NCBI GenBank assembly: GCA_902766515.1
Contig: CACXEB010000228.1
Coordinates: 1-22,237, forward strand
Direction of reading: 5' to 3'
Length of the DNA stretch: 22,237 bases
Source: an uncultured Eubacteriales bacterium
GTDB lineage: Bacteria; Bacillota_A; Clostridia; Christensenellales; Aristaeellaceae
Shown here one piece after another: positions 1 through 6,107 of this stretch. Position numbers and translations under genes: made by a program. The notes below the pieces were generated by a model. It worked only from the letters and a program-made list of their open reading frames with translations. It did not search any database and had not been told where the DNA came from. The first letter of the stretch is position 1; each line of letters starts with the position of its first letter.

Positions 1-2
1 AC

Positions 3-42
3 AGCAAGGGCTGCCGCGGGAAAACCTGCGGCAGCCCTTGCT
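3..42 (-). terminator. Strong hairpin, probable terminator of mnmM/rluB
   Basis: A perfect 15-bp inverted repeat (3-17 with 28-42) extends inward by two more pairs and a G-T pair, leaving an AAAA loop at 21-24. It lies 24 bases beyond the mnmM stop codon. The window ends before a T-tract on the minus side could be seen, so intrinsic termination is inferred from stem strength and position. It could also serve a convergent gene off the left edge. Confidence 0.6.
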
Positions 43-66
43 GCGTCACGGATATGATAGCCGGGA

Positions 67-636
67 TCACTGCTTTTCGGCCGCGAAGCAGACCGGCGCG
101 CCGGGGCCGGCGTTGACAAAATCATGGCGCAGGATATTGAAAGCCTGCGGGGGCACGGCGCGGAACAGGCTGTCGAGCGCATCCAGTTCCCGCTGTCCGG
201 CCGGGTGGCCGGGGTAGCAGCATGTGAGCAGCATGCCGCCGGGCGCGAGCAGGGACATAGCCGCCCGGATGGCGGTGACCGTCTCCTCCGGCTGGGTGGT
301 GATCGTTTTATCCCCGCCGGGCAGGAATCCGAGGTTGAAGGCGATCAGCCGCGGGGCTCCGGGCAGGTATTCCGCCATGCGCGCGTGGCTGCACCGGACC
401 AGCGTCACGCGGTCCGACAGGCCTTCTGCGGCCAGGCGGTGCCCGGTCTGCTCCAGCGCCTGCGCCTGGATATCGAAGGCGACGACGCGCCCTTCCGGAC
501 CGACCAGCCGGGCCAGGCGGACGGTGTCGTGCCCGTTGCCCATGGTCGCGTCGACCGCCAGATCGCCGGCTCGCAGGCAGTCCTCCATGTACCGCGCCGC
601 CAGCCAGCGGGCGGAGCGCAGCAGCGGTTCACGCAT
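67..636 (-). CDS. mnmM: tRNA 5-(aminomethyl)-2-thiouridine methyltransferase MnmM (YtqB family)
   Basis: This 189-aa class I SAM-dependent methyltransferase closely follows the YtqB/MnmM family. That family methylates nm5s2U34 to mnm5s2U34 in the wobble position of certain tRNAs in Gram-positive bacteria. The SAM-binding loop DATMGNGHDT is at residues 29-38, the acidic strand end AFDIQ follows near 53-57, and the family hallmark FNLGFLPGGDKTIT is at 100-113. Length matches the family. The ATG start overlaps the end of the upstream pseudouridine synthase gene by 8 bases, so the two RNA-modification genes are probably co-transcribed and translationally coupled. A strong hairpin follows the stop. 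Assignment to the family is firm; the exact tRNA substrate is inferred from characterised homologues. Confidence 0.92.
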   Translation of the reverse strand: MREPLLRSARWLAARYMEDCLRAGDLAVDATMGNGHDTVRLARLVGPEGRVVAFDIQAQALEQTGHRLAAEGLSDRVTLVRCSHARMAEYLPGAPRLIAFNLGFLPGGDKTITTQPEETVTAIRAAMSLLAPGGMLLTCCYPGHPAGQRELDALDSLFRAVPPQAFNILRHDFVNAGPGAPVCFAAEKQ

Positions 637-1339
637 CCTGCGACCTCAGCAGCGCGATCTCCTCCGCGGTCAGGTAGCGCCATTCGCCGCGCCGCAGATT
701 GCCCAGCGTCAATGGGCCGAAGCCGACGCGCTTGAGGGCGGTGACATGCAGGCCGACCGCCTCAAACATCCGGCGGACCTGGCGGTTGCGGCCCTCGTGG
801 ATGGTAACGGTCACGTAAGTGTATTCCTCCTCCTGGCGCGTGACGCGGATCTTCGCGCGGGAGGTCCGGCGGTCGTCCAGCACCACGCCGTCCCGCAGCG
901 CCTTGACCTGCTCGAGGGTCGGCGTGCCGCTGACGCGCGCGACATAGGTCTTGTCGACCTCGCGGCGGGGGTGCAGCAGGCGGTTGGTCAGTTCGCCGTC
1001 GTTGGTCAGCAGGAGCAGGCCCTCGCTGTCGTAATCAAGCCGGCCGACCGGATACAGCCGGACGCCGAGACGGTCAAAATGCTGCATCACCGTCCTGCGT
1101 CCTTCCGGGTCCGATACGGTCGTCACTTCGCCGGCCGGCTTATGGTACATGATGTAGCAGTACTCGCTGGGCGGGCTGACCGTCCGCCCGTCCACCGCTA
1201 CCTGGTCGCCCTCGCTGACCTGGGTGCCCAGTTCGGTCATGACCTGCCCGTTGACGCTGACGCGCCCGGCGACAATCATCTCTTCCGCGTGACGGCGGCT
1301 GGCGACGCCGCTGTCCGCCAGATATTTCTGCAGCCGCAA
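629..1339 (-). CDS. rluB: Ribosomal large subunit pseudouridine synthase B (RluB/RsuA family)
   Basis: A 236-aa RNA pseudouridine synthase of the RsuA/RluB group, which isomerises a uridine in 23S (or 16S) rRNA. An N-terminal S4 RNA-binding domain begins RLQKYLADSGVASRR, and the catalytic motif GRLDYDSEGLLLLTNDGEL carries the active-site Asp. The C-terminal GRNRQVRRMFEAVG motif is typical. The reading frame stays open upstream to 1717, but that extension would cross a promoter and has no family similarity. The TTG at 1339 is chosen because an AGAGGAGG ribosome binding site lies 7 bases upstream and because it places the S4 domain at the N-terminus. It is followed by mnmM with an 8-base overlap. 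RluB versus RsuA/RluF specificity cannot be separated by eye. Confidence 0.9.
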   Translation of the reverse strand: MRLQKYLADSGVASRRHAEEMIVAGRVSVNGQVMTELGTQVSEGDQVAVDGRTVSPPSEYCYIMYHKPAGEVTTVSDPEGRRTVMQHFDRLGVRLYPVGRLDYDSEGLLLLTNDGELTNRLLHPRREVDKTYVARVSGTPTLEQVKALRDGVVLDDRRTSRAKIRVTRQEEEYTYVTVTIHEGRNRQVRRMFEAVGLHVTALKRVGFGPLTLGNLRRGEWRYLTAEEIALLRSQDA

Positions 1340-1381
1340 GGAAACACCTCCTCTATCGCTGTGTGGTTGTATGTTCCGCAG

Positions 1382-1401
1382 CGCAGCCGCGCAGGGCTGC
1401 G
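1382..1401 (-). promoter_or_regulatory. GC-rich hairpin in the rluB leader
   Basis: A 7-bp inverted repeat (1382-1388 with 1395-1401, loop 1389-1394) lies between the rluB promoter and its ribosome binding site. It would form in the 5' leader of the mRNA. It is not followed by a T-tract, so it is not a terminator; any role in translation or stability is speculative. Confidence 0.3.
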
Positions 1402-1406
1402 GACAG

Positions 1407-1435
1407 AGTATAACAAATAACCCGGAAAATGACAA
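1407..1435 (-). promoter_or_regulatory. Sigma-A-type promoter for rluB-mnmM
   Basis: On the minus strand a TTGTCA -35 element (1430-1435) and a TATACT -10 element (1407-1412) are separated by exactly 17 bases. The predicted leader to the TTG start is about 60 nt. It is AT-rich relative to its surroundings and lies back-to-back with the rightward promoter at 1453-1481. Confidence 0.8.
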
Positions 1436-1452
1436 TCGGGGATTTGTGACGG

Positions 1453-1481
1453 TTGCATTCGAGGGGGATGTCTGGTACAAT
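1453..1481 (+). promoter_or_regulatory. Sigma-A-type promoter for the glycosidase/Lgt-like pair
   Basis: TTGCAT (1453-1458) and TACAAT (1476-1481) are separated by 17 bases and lie about 57 bases upstream of the glycosidase ATG. Only 17 bases separate its -35 from the divergent rluB -35. Confidence 0.7.
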
Positions 1482-1538
1482 GCGGGTGCATGGGAAACGG
1501 ACATCTGAACGCGCAGGCGGAAAGGACGCGACGGGGAT

Positions 1539-2411
1539 ATGAAACGGCGGATCAAACGGGAAATGGCGCTGGCGCTGGCCATCGCGGTGCTGCTGGCGAC
1601 GCGGGGGAGCCTGGCGGAAGGCGGCCTGCCGATCGACCTGAGCGGCGGCCGCGCGCCGCTTGCGTCCGGCTTTGACGGCTGGACATATGAGGATCCGACC
1701 ATCCGGGTGGAAATCACCCAGGGGCGGGCGCAGGACTGCGACTACTGGGTCGCGGACATCCGCCTGCGGGACGCGTCCCAGCTGCGGACGGCGCCCGCGG
1801 ATACCTTTGAGTCCGACATGCGCGTCAGCGGGGAAGCGATGGCGAAGCGGGTCAACGCCGTACTGGCCATCAACGGCGATTTTTTCTGCTATACGGGCAT
1901 CGGCTATATCCTCCGGCAGGGCGTCACCTACCTGAACGTGCTGTGGGGCAACCGGGACGTGCTGCTGATCGACGAGGACGGGGATTTCCATACCGTCCCG
2001 CTGGCCGGAAAGGGGAGCATCGACGGCACGGTGGACGGCAAGCGGATCATTAACGCTTTCTTCTTCGGCCCGATCCTGGTGCAGGACGGCAGGCGGGTGA
2101 CCTATATCACGGGTGACGGCATGGCGGAAAACGAGCCGCGCCAGCGCATGGCCATTGCCCAGGCGGGCCCGCTCCATTACAAGTGCATCTGCTGCGCGAC
2201 GCACGCGCGCGGCTCTTCCGGGATGACGCTGGTGCAGTTCGCCAACCTGGTGGCCCGGCAGCAGGTGCAGACGGCCTATAACCTGGACGGCGGCAAATCC
2301 TGCATGATGATTTTCAACGGGACCAAGATCAATGATCCGGAGAACCCGGATACCCGCGATCTCTGCGACATCATTTACTTTGCCTCCGCGCGGGAGGAGG
2401 GGCAGCCGTGA
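1539..2411 (+). CDS. Secreted phosphodiester glycosidase family protein (NAGPA domain), copy A
   Basis: This 290-aa protein has a basic N-terminus and hydrophobic segment (about residues 8-26, possible cleavage after SLA), so it is probably exported. The rest matches the NAGPA/phosphodiester glycosidase fold. Its motifs are NGDFF at 112-116, NAFFFGPILVQDG at 172-184, RQRMAIAQ at 201-208 and NLDGGKS at 248-254. The family includes the enzyme that removes GlcNAc from a mannose-6-phosphodiester. In bacteria it is thought to act on sugar phosphodiesters of the envelope, but the substrate here is unknown. The stop overlaps the GTG start of the next gene in a GTGA junction, so the pair is translationally coupled. 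A paralogue with the same partner lies at 12811-13806. The ribosome binding site is weak (GGGG close to the ATG). Confidence 0.88.
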   Translation: MKRRIKREMALALAIAVLLATRGSLAEGGLPIDLSGGRAPLASGFDGWTYEDPTIRVEITQGRAQDCDYWVADIRLRDASQLRTAPADTFESDMRVSGEAMAKRVNAVLAINGDFFCYTGIGYILRQGVTYLNVLWGNRDVLLIDEDGDFHTVPLAGKGSIDGTVDGKRIINAFFFGPILVQDGRRVTYITGDGMAENEPRQRMAIAQAGPLHYKCICCATHARGSSGMTLVQFANLVARQQVQTAYNLDGGKSCMMIFNGTKINDPENPDTRDLCDIIYFASAREEGQP

Positions 2412-3331
2412 GCTATCCGGCAGCCGCCGCCGCGTGCGTCCTGGCGGTCGGGGCCCTGTGGGCCGCGGCCGGAAAAAAACAAATCCCGCCCGCGAAGACC
2501 GCGCTGCTCTGCTGCTGCGCGGCCCTGGGCGGATTCCTGCTGGCGAAAGCCGGCTATCTTTGCTTTTATGCCCGGGAGCAGTGGATGCGCTGGGGGATCC
2601 GGGCGCTGGTACTGTGCCGTACGGGCACTTTTTCGTTTGCGGGCGGCATGGCGGGCGCCGTCGCGGGGCTGGCGCTGGGGGCCCGTTGGACGCGCGTCCG
2701 CCTGGCGGACACGCTGGACGGCTTCGCCCCCTGGGGGGCGCTGCTGACCGCGGCGTTCCGGCTGCTGGAATACCTGCTGGGCACGGTGGGGGCGGGGACG
2801 ATGCTGGCGGAAGGCCATTGGGCCGCCGGCACAATTCTCGCTGTGCGCAATGCCTGGGGCGAATGGTTCTGGGCGGTCTGTTTGTGGGAGGCCGCGTATG
2901 CGCTCGCCGTCATGGCCCTGTCCTTCCGCCGGGGGCGCTGGTACGGGACGCTGGCGGCGCTCTGCGCGGGCCAGGTGTTTTTTGAGGTGCTCCGGTCCAA
3001 CACGATCAGCTGGCATTTCATCCGGCTGGACCAGCTGTGGTGCGCCGCGATCCTGCTGGCGATGGCCCTCCGGGAAGCGATCGCCTGCCCGGAGGGCGGG
3101 CTTGTGCGCCGCGGCGGCCGGGTGCTGCTGGCGGCCGCCATGATCGGCCTTAATGCCTGGGCGCAGTTTGTGCTGGACAAGCCCTACCTGCTGACGGACC
3201 TGCTGCCGGCCTCCGCGCGGGAGGCGGTGCTGGCCCACCTGAGGCCGGTCTGTCTCGGCATGGCGGCACTCAGCGCGGTGGGGCTTGGCCTGTCGGTCAT
3301 TCGTCAAAGGGGATATACTCGCCGGCCCTGA
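2408..3331 (+). CDS. Lgt-like (prolipoprotein diacylglyceryl transferase fold) membrane protein, copy A
   Basis: This 307-aa polytopic membrane protein has about seven hydrophobic segments and starts with GTG behind a strong GGAGGAGGGG ribosome binding site. Order and spacing of motifs resemble Lgt: GTFSFAGGMAGAVAG (73-87) for the YGGLIGG region, ADTLDGFAP (100-108), an Arg-containing stretch FRLLEYLLG (117-125) where Lgt has GRxGNFxNxE, and FFEVLRSN (191-198) then RLDQL for the C-terminal FxEFLR...Q element. The GRxGNFxN signature is lost, so true lipoprotein lipidation is unlikely. It follows phosphodiester glycosidase copy A with a 4-base overlap, and a relative sits behind glycosidase copy B (11858-12811). 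Its 3' end overlaps the convergent LRR gene by 35 bases. The Lgt relationship is moderately sure; function is unknown. Confidence 0.7.
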   Translation: MSYPAAAAACVLAVGALWAAAGKKQIPPAKTALLCCCAALGGFLLAKAGYLCFYAREQWMRWGIRALVLCRTGTFSFAGGMAGAVAGLALGARWTRVRLADTLDGFAPWGALLTAAFRLLEYLLGTVGAGTMLAEGHWAAGTILAVRNAWGEWFWAVCLWEAAYALAVMALSFRRGRWYGTLAALCAGQVFFEVLRSNTISWHFIRLDQLWCAAILLAMALREAIACPEGGLVRRGGRVLLAAAMIGLNAWAQFVLDKPYLLTDLLPASAREAVLAHLRPVCLGMAALSAVGLGLSVIRQRGYTRRP

Positions 3332-4223
3332 ACATCCGGTAAAGCGTTTCATACCGCGGATGCTCCCGCCAGCCGCCGTCGGTGGGGGAGGAGACATCGT
3401 CGATCACCGTGCCGGGCAGCGCCTGGCGCAGCGCGGTGAGCTGCGCCTTCGAAAGGTTCCGCTCCGCGGTATTGTAATAGGCCGCGTGATGGACCCACAG
3501 CCGCTCGAGGCCCGTCAGCGCGTACAGGGGCGAGACATCGGTGATCCGGTTATAGCAGATGTTCAGGTCCTTCAGGTGCCTGAGGCCGCTCAGCGGCGTC
3601 AGGTCGGTGACGCGGTTGCGGAAGATTTCCAGGTATTCCAGGTGTGTGAGCGAGGCGATGGGCGTCAGGTCGGTCACCTGGTTCAGCGCGACGATCAGCA
3701 CGCGCAGCTCGGGCAGGCCGTACAGGAAGTCCAGGTTCGTCGCCGCGTTATGGCCGATGTCCAAGGCCCGCAGCTCCGTACAGAAGCGCAGGACGGACAG
3801 CTCTTCGTCCGTATGCGGCGTGGACCGGTTGCTGTGCAGGGTGGAAAAGGCCGTCGCGTCCGTCCGCACCTGGTGCTCGTGGTGGTCATAGGATACGATG
3901 CGCAGCGTCCAGCCGAACCTGACCAGCGGGAATGCGTCGTGCAGCGCGTTTGCGCGCCGGGGGATGATCGGCGACGCGAACATGTCCACCCGGCGGAGCC
4001 TTGGAAACTGGCGGAGGAAAGCAGGCAGCCCGTCCCAGTCCGTGATCCGCACGGCGCCGAAGTCAATGGTCTCCGCGTCCCGGGGGAAGCGGAGCTTTTC
4101 ATTGTAAGCGACCATCTCCTCCGCCAGGCAGGCCTGCGCGAGCAAAAGGCAGGCCGCTGCCAGCGCGGCCATCCACAGGATCCGCCGGCGGCGTGCGGGG
4201 TCAGGAGATTTTTTCATAGGCAT
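3297..4223 (-). CDS. Secreted leucine-rich-repeat protein
   Basis: This 308-aa protein has a basic N-terminus (KKSPDPARRRR) and hydrophobic core ending LLLAQACLAEE, a signal peptide. AQAC is not a convincing lipobox. From about residue 140 to 245 it carries about four to five 22-residue internalin-like repeats with the pattern LxxLxxLxLxxNxITDLTPL, for example ASLTHLEYLEIFRNRVTDL. Such repeats usually bind proteins; no enzymatic domain is visible. Two ATGs are possible, at 4223 and at 4217 (MKKSPD, a more usual signal-peptide start). Either overlaps the end of the upstream NUDIX-GNAT gene, so the two are probably co-transcribed. The 3' end overlaps the convergent Lgt-like gene by 35 bases. 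The ligand is unknown. Confidence 0.82.
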   Translation of the reverse strand: MPMKKSPDPARRRRILWMAALAAACLLLAQACLAEEMVAYNEKLRFPRDAETIDFGAVRITDWDGLPAFLRQFPRLRRVDMFASPIIPRRANALHDAFPLVRFGWTLRIVSYDHHEHQVRTDATAFSTLHSNRSTPHTDEELSVLRFCTELRALDIGHNAATNLDFLYGLPELRVLIVALNQVTDLTPIASLTHLEYLEIFRNRVTDLTPLSGLRHLKDLNICYNRITDVSPLYALTGLERLWVHHAAYYNTAERNLSKAQLTALRQALPGTVIDDVSSPTDGGWREHPRYETLYRMFRAGEYIPFDE

Positions 4224-5526
4224 ACCGCGGATCGTTGTCCTCGGTCACATGGATGATGCCGCGGCGCGTAAAGCCGCACCGGCTGAGCAGCGCCTGCATG
4301 ACCCGGTTATCCGGATGGGTGTCGATGCGCAGGTAACCGGCCTGCCGGAAAGCCCACGCGATGATGGCGGCGCCGACGCCGCCCCGGCGGCCCGCGCTGG
4401 CCATCCTGTGGACGACCCCGTACGGCGCGTCCACGGACCATTGCCCGTCCTCGATCCCGCGGTAGCCGGGCTCGGCGTCCAGCGCAAAATCATAATAGAA
4501 TACGCCCTGCAGCCGGTCATCCGCCGTGCAGACGTACAGCCTGCCGCGGTCGATATCCCGGTCGATCACCGCTTCGGGCGGCCAGCCGCTCTGGCCCCAC
4601 TGCCGCGGATTGCCGTGCGCGGCCATGAATGCCCGCGCGCCCGCGTAGATGCGCATGATCTCGGGCAGTTCCTCCTTCCGGGCATGGCGGAATGTGAGAC
4701 CGGCGTCCGGCGCAAAGGGCTCAAAGCCGTCCCGGTACCGCGCCATCAGGTGGAAGGTCAGGGAAGCGCTGTCCGAAAGGGGGCCGATCTCTTCGCGCGG
4801 CATCCACCAGGCTTCCTTCAGCTCGCCGGGATCCGCGTGGATCTCGCCGTCCTCCACCTCGCAGTAATAGCCGAGCAGCAGGTCGCGGTCGAAGCCCCAG
4901 GGCTGGCTGCCGGCGTAGACCGTCCGGGTGACGCGCAGGCCGACCTCCTCCATCACTTCGCGGCGCACGGTATCCTCCGGCGTTTCGCCGATCTCGCAGA
5001 AGCCCGCCAGCAGGGCCAGCCCGGTATAGCCGCGGTTGGCGTACCGCGAGACCAGGATGCGGCCGTTCTTGACGACGCCGATGATGACGGCCGGAGCGAT
5101 CGCCGGATAAACCGTGTTTCCGCAGCCGGGGCAGACCATCGCCCGCTCGGTGTCCGATTTCCGCATCGCCGCGCCGCATTGGCCGCAGTACCGGCTGTGC
5201 GCGTACCAGTGGGCCAGGTGCATCCCGGTCATGGCGGCAAACGCGCGGTCCTGCGGCATGGCGCTGCGGAGGACGCGCCTGGACAGCGGCTGCAGGCCTT
5301 CCGGCAGCGCGGACGCTTCGTCCTCCAGCAGGTAATAGGTATCGCCGCCGACGCGGAACAGCCGGGTCAGCGGCCGGCCTTCAAAGCGGCCTGCCGTCGG
5401 AAAAGCCAGCGGCGCAACCGATGCCGCATAGATTTCGCCCTGCCGGCAGCAGATCACCGGATCCTGCGGGCGGGGTGGCTCAAGGCGATAGGTCAGGTCG
5501 TATTTCGAACGGATGTCCTGAATCAT
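4201..5526 (-). CDS. NudC-like NUDIX hydrolase fused to a GNAT acetyltransferase
   Basis: This 441-aa protein has two halves. Residues 1-270 match NudC-type NAD+ diphosphatases: zinc ribbon YCGQCG...VCPGCG (Cys 114, 117, 132, 135), complete NUDIX box GFCEIGETPEDTVRREVMEEVGL (175-197), and SQPW at 207-210. The diagnostic SQPWPFP reads SQPWGFD here, so NAD(H) specificity is uncertain. Residues 277-441 are a GNAT domain with acyl-CoA loop RRGGVGAA and the terminal NRVMQALLSRCGFTRRG element. The frame is open to 5604, but the ATG at 5526 is chosen: GGGAGG lies 11 bases upstream, and the extension would run into the divergent promoter. NudC enzymes hydrolyse NAD(H) or remove NAD caps from RNA; the acetyltransferase substrate is unknown. 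The stop overlaps the start of the LRR gene. Confidence 0.88.
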   Translation of the reverse strand: MIQDIRSKYDLTYRLEPPRPQDPVICCRQGEIYAASVAPLAFPTAGRFEGRPLTRLFRVGGDTYYLLEDEASALPEGLQPLSRRVLRSAMPQDRAFAAMTGMHLAHWYAHSRYCGQCGAAMRKSDTERAMVCPGCGNTVYPAIAPAVIIGVVKNGRILVSRYANRGYTGLALLAGFCEIGETPEDTVRREVMEEVGLRVTRTVYAGSQPWGFDRDLLLGYYCEVEDGEIHADPGELKEAWWMPREEIGPLSDSASLTFHLMARYRDGFEPFAPDAGLTFRHARKEELPEIMRIYAGARAFMAAHGNPRQWGQSGWPPEAVIDRDIDRGRLYVCTADDRLQGVFYYDFALDAEPGYRGIEDGQWSVDAPYGVVHRMASAGRRGGVGAAIIAWAFRQAGYLRIDTHPDNRVMQALLSRCGFTRRGIIHVTEDNDPRYAYEKIS

Positions 5527-5552
5527 CTGGCCGGATTCCTCCCAAATAACAC

Positions 5553-5581
5553 TTGCTTTTTGACGGAATTTCCTGTATAAT
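5553..5581 (+). promoter_or_regulatory. Sigma-A-type promoter for the helix-hairpin-helix gene
   Basis: TTGCTT (5553-5558) and a consensus TATAAT (5576-5581) are separated by 17 bases, about 53 bases upstream of the chosen ATG. Confidence 0.75.
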
Positions 5582-5604
5582 GCAATTGGTGTGTTGAATG
5601 ACAA
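5575..5604 (-). promoter_or_regulatory. Promoter for NUDIX-GNAT/LRR genes
   Basis: On the minus strand TTGTCA (5599-5604) and TTATAC (5575-5580) are 18 bases apart; shifting one base gives ATTATA at 17. The -10 box is physically shared with the rightward promoter because TATAAT and its complement overlap. Leader to the ATG is about 45 nt. Confidence 0.5.
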
Positions 5605-5633
5605 CGAACGAGGATGAAGAAAGGATGGCTGCC

Positions 5634-6038
5634 ATGAAGAAGATCGAGCAGATCGAAGGGATCGGCGAAGCGTACCGCGCCAAGCTGAACGAGGAAGGCA
5701 TCGTCACGGTCGAGCAGATGCTGGATGCCTGTAAGACCAAGCAGGATCGGAAGATCCTGGCGGAAAAAAGCGGCATATCGGAGGAACAGGTACTGAGCTG
5801 GGCCAACCACGCAGATCTGTTCCGCATCAAGGGCGTGGCCGGCCAGTACGCCGAACTGCTGGAGGCGGCGGGCGTGGATACCGTCCGGGAGCTCGCGCAG
5901 CGCAATCCGGAGAACCTGACGGAGCGCATGGAGAAAATCAACGAGGAACAGCACCTGGTCCGCAGCGTGCCCTATCTCAAGATGGTCCGCAAATGGGTGG
6001 ATCAGGCAAAGGAACTTCCCCGGGTCCTCGAGTACTGA
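5634..6038 (+). CDS. Helix-hairpin-helix protein, DUF4332-type
   Basis: This 134-aa, soluble, charged protein contains two tandem helix-hairpin-helix-like units: IEQIEGIGEAYRAKLNEEG near the start, and LFRIKGVAGQYAELLEAAG in the middle. This is the arrangement of DUF4332 proteins, which are predicted to bind nucleic acid through HhH motifs; no precise role is known. The frame is open from 5598. The ATG at 5634 is preferred because AAAGGA lies 8-9 bases upstream and the HhH domain then begins at once; an ATG at 5625 would abut the AGG. It is monocistronic, with its own promoter and a terminator 33 bases after the stop. Confidence 0.8.
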   Translation: MKKIEQIEGIGEAYRAKLNEEGIVTVEQMLDACKTKQDRKILAEKSGISEEQVLSWANHADLFRIKGVAGQYAELLEAAGVDTVRELAQRNPENLTERMEKINEEQHLVRSVPYLKMVRKWVDQAKELPRVLEY

Positions 6039-6070
6039 CCGAAGCTGGTCCGGCGGGAGCCGGCAAAGAT

Positions 6071-6097
6071 AAACGGCATGAGGAATCATGCCGTTTT
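6071..6097. terminator. Bidirectional intrinsic terminator
   Basis: An 11-bp perfect stem (6071-6081 with 6086-6096) with a GGAA loop is followed on the plus strand by TTTT. It sits between the convergent helix-hairpin-helix gene and the ABC permease gene. The reverse strand also reads into a T-rich stretch, so it can serve both. Confidence 0.8.
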
Positions 6098-6107
6098 GTA
6101 TTGACGC

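Noticed and set aside
1340..1717. N-terminal extension of rluB to an ATG at 1717
   Set aside because: It would run through the -10 and -35 boxes and into the divergent glycosidase gene. The S4 domain begins right after the TTG at 1339, which has a good ribosome binding site.
4119..4150. Lipobox in the LRR protein (LLAQAC)
   Set aside because: The residue three before Cys is not Leu/Ile/Val in the usual frame and Gln at -2 is unusual; an ordinary signal peptide explains it better.
4249..5580. 443-codon plus-strand open frame opposite the NUDIX-GNAT gene
   Set aside because: It mirrors a gene with intact NUDIX, zinc-ribbon and GNAT motifs, and its own product has none.
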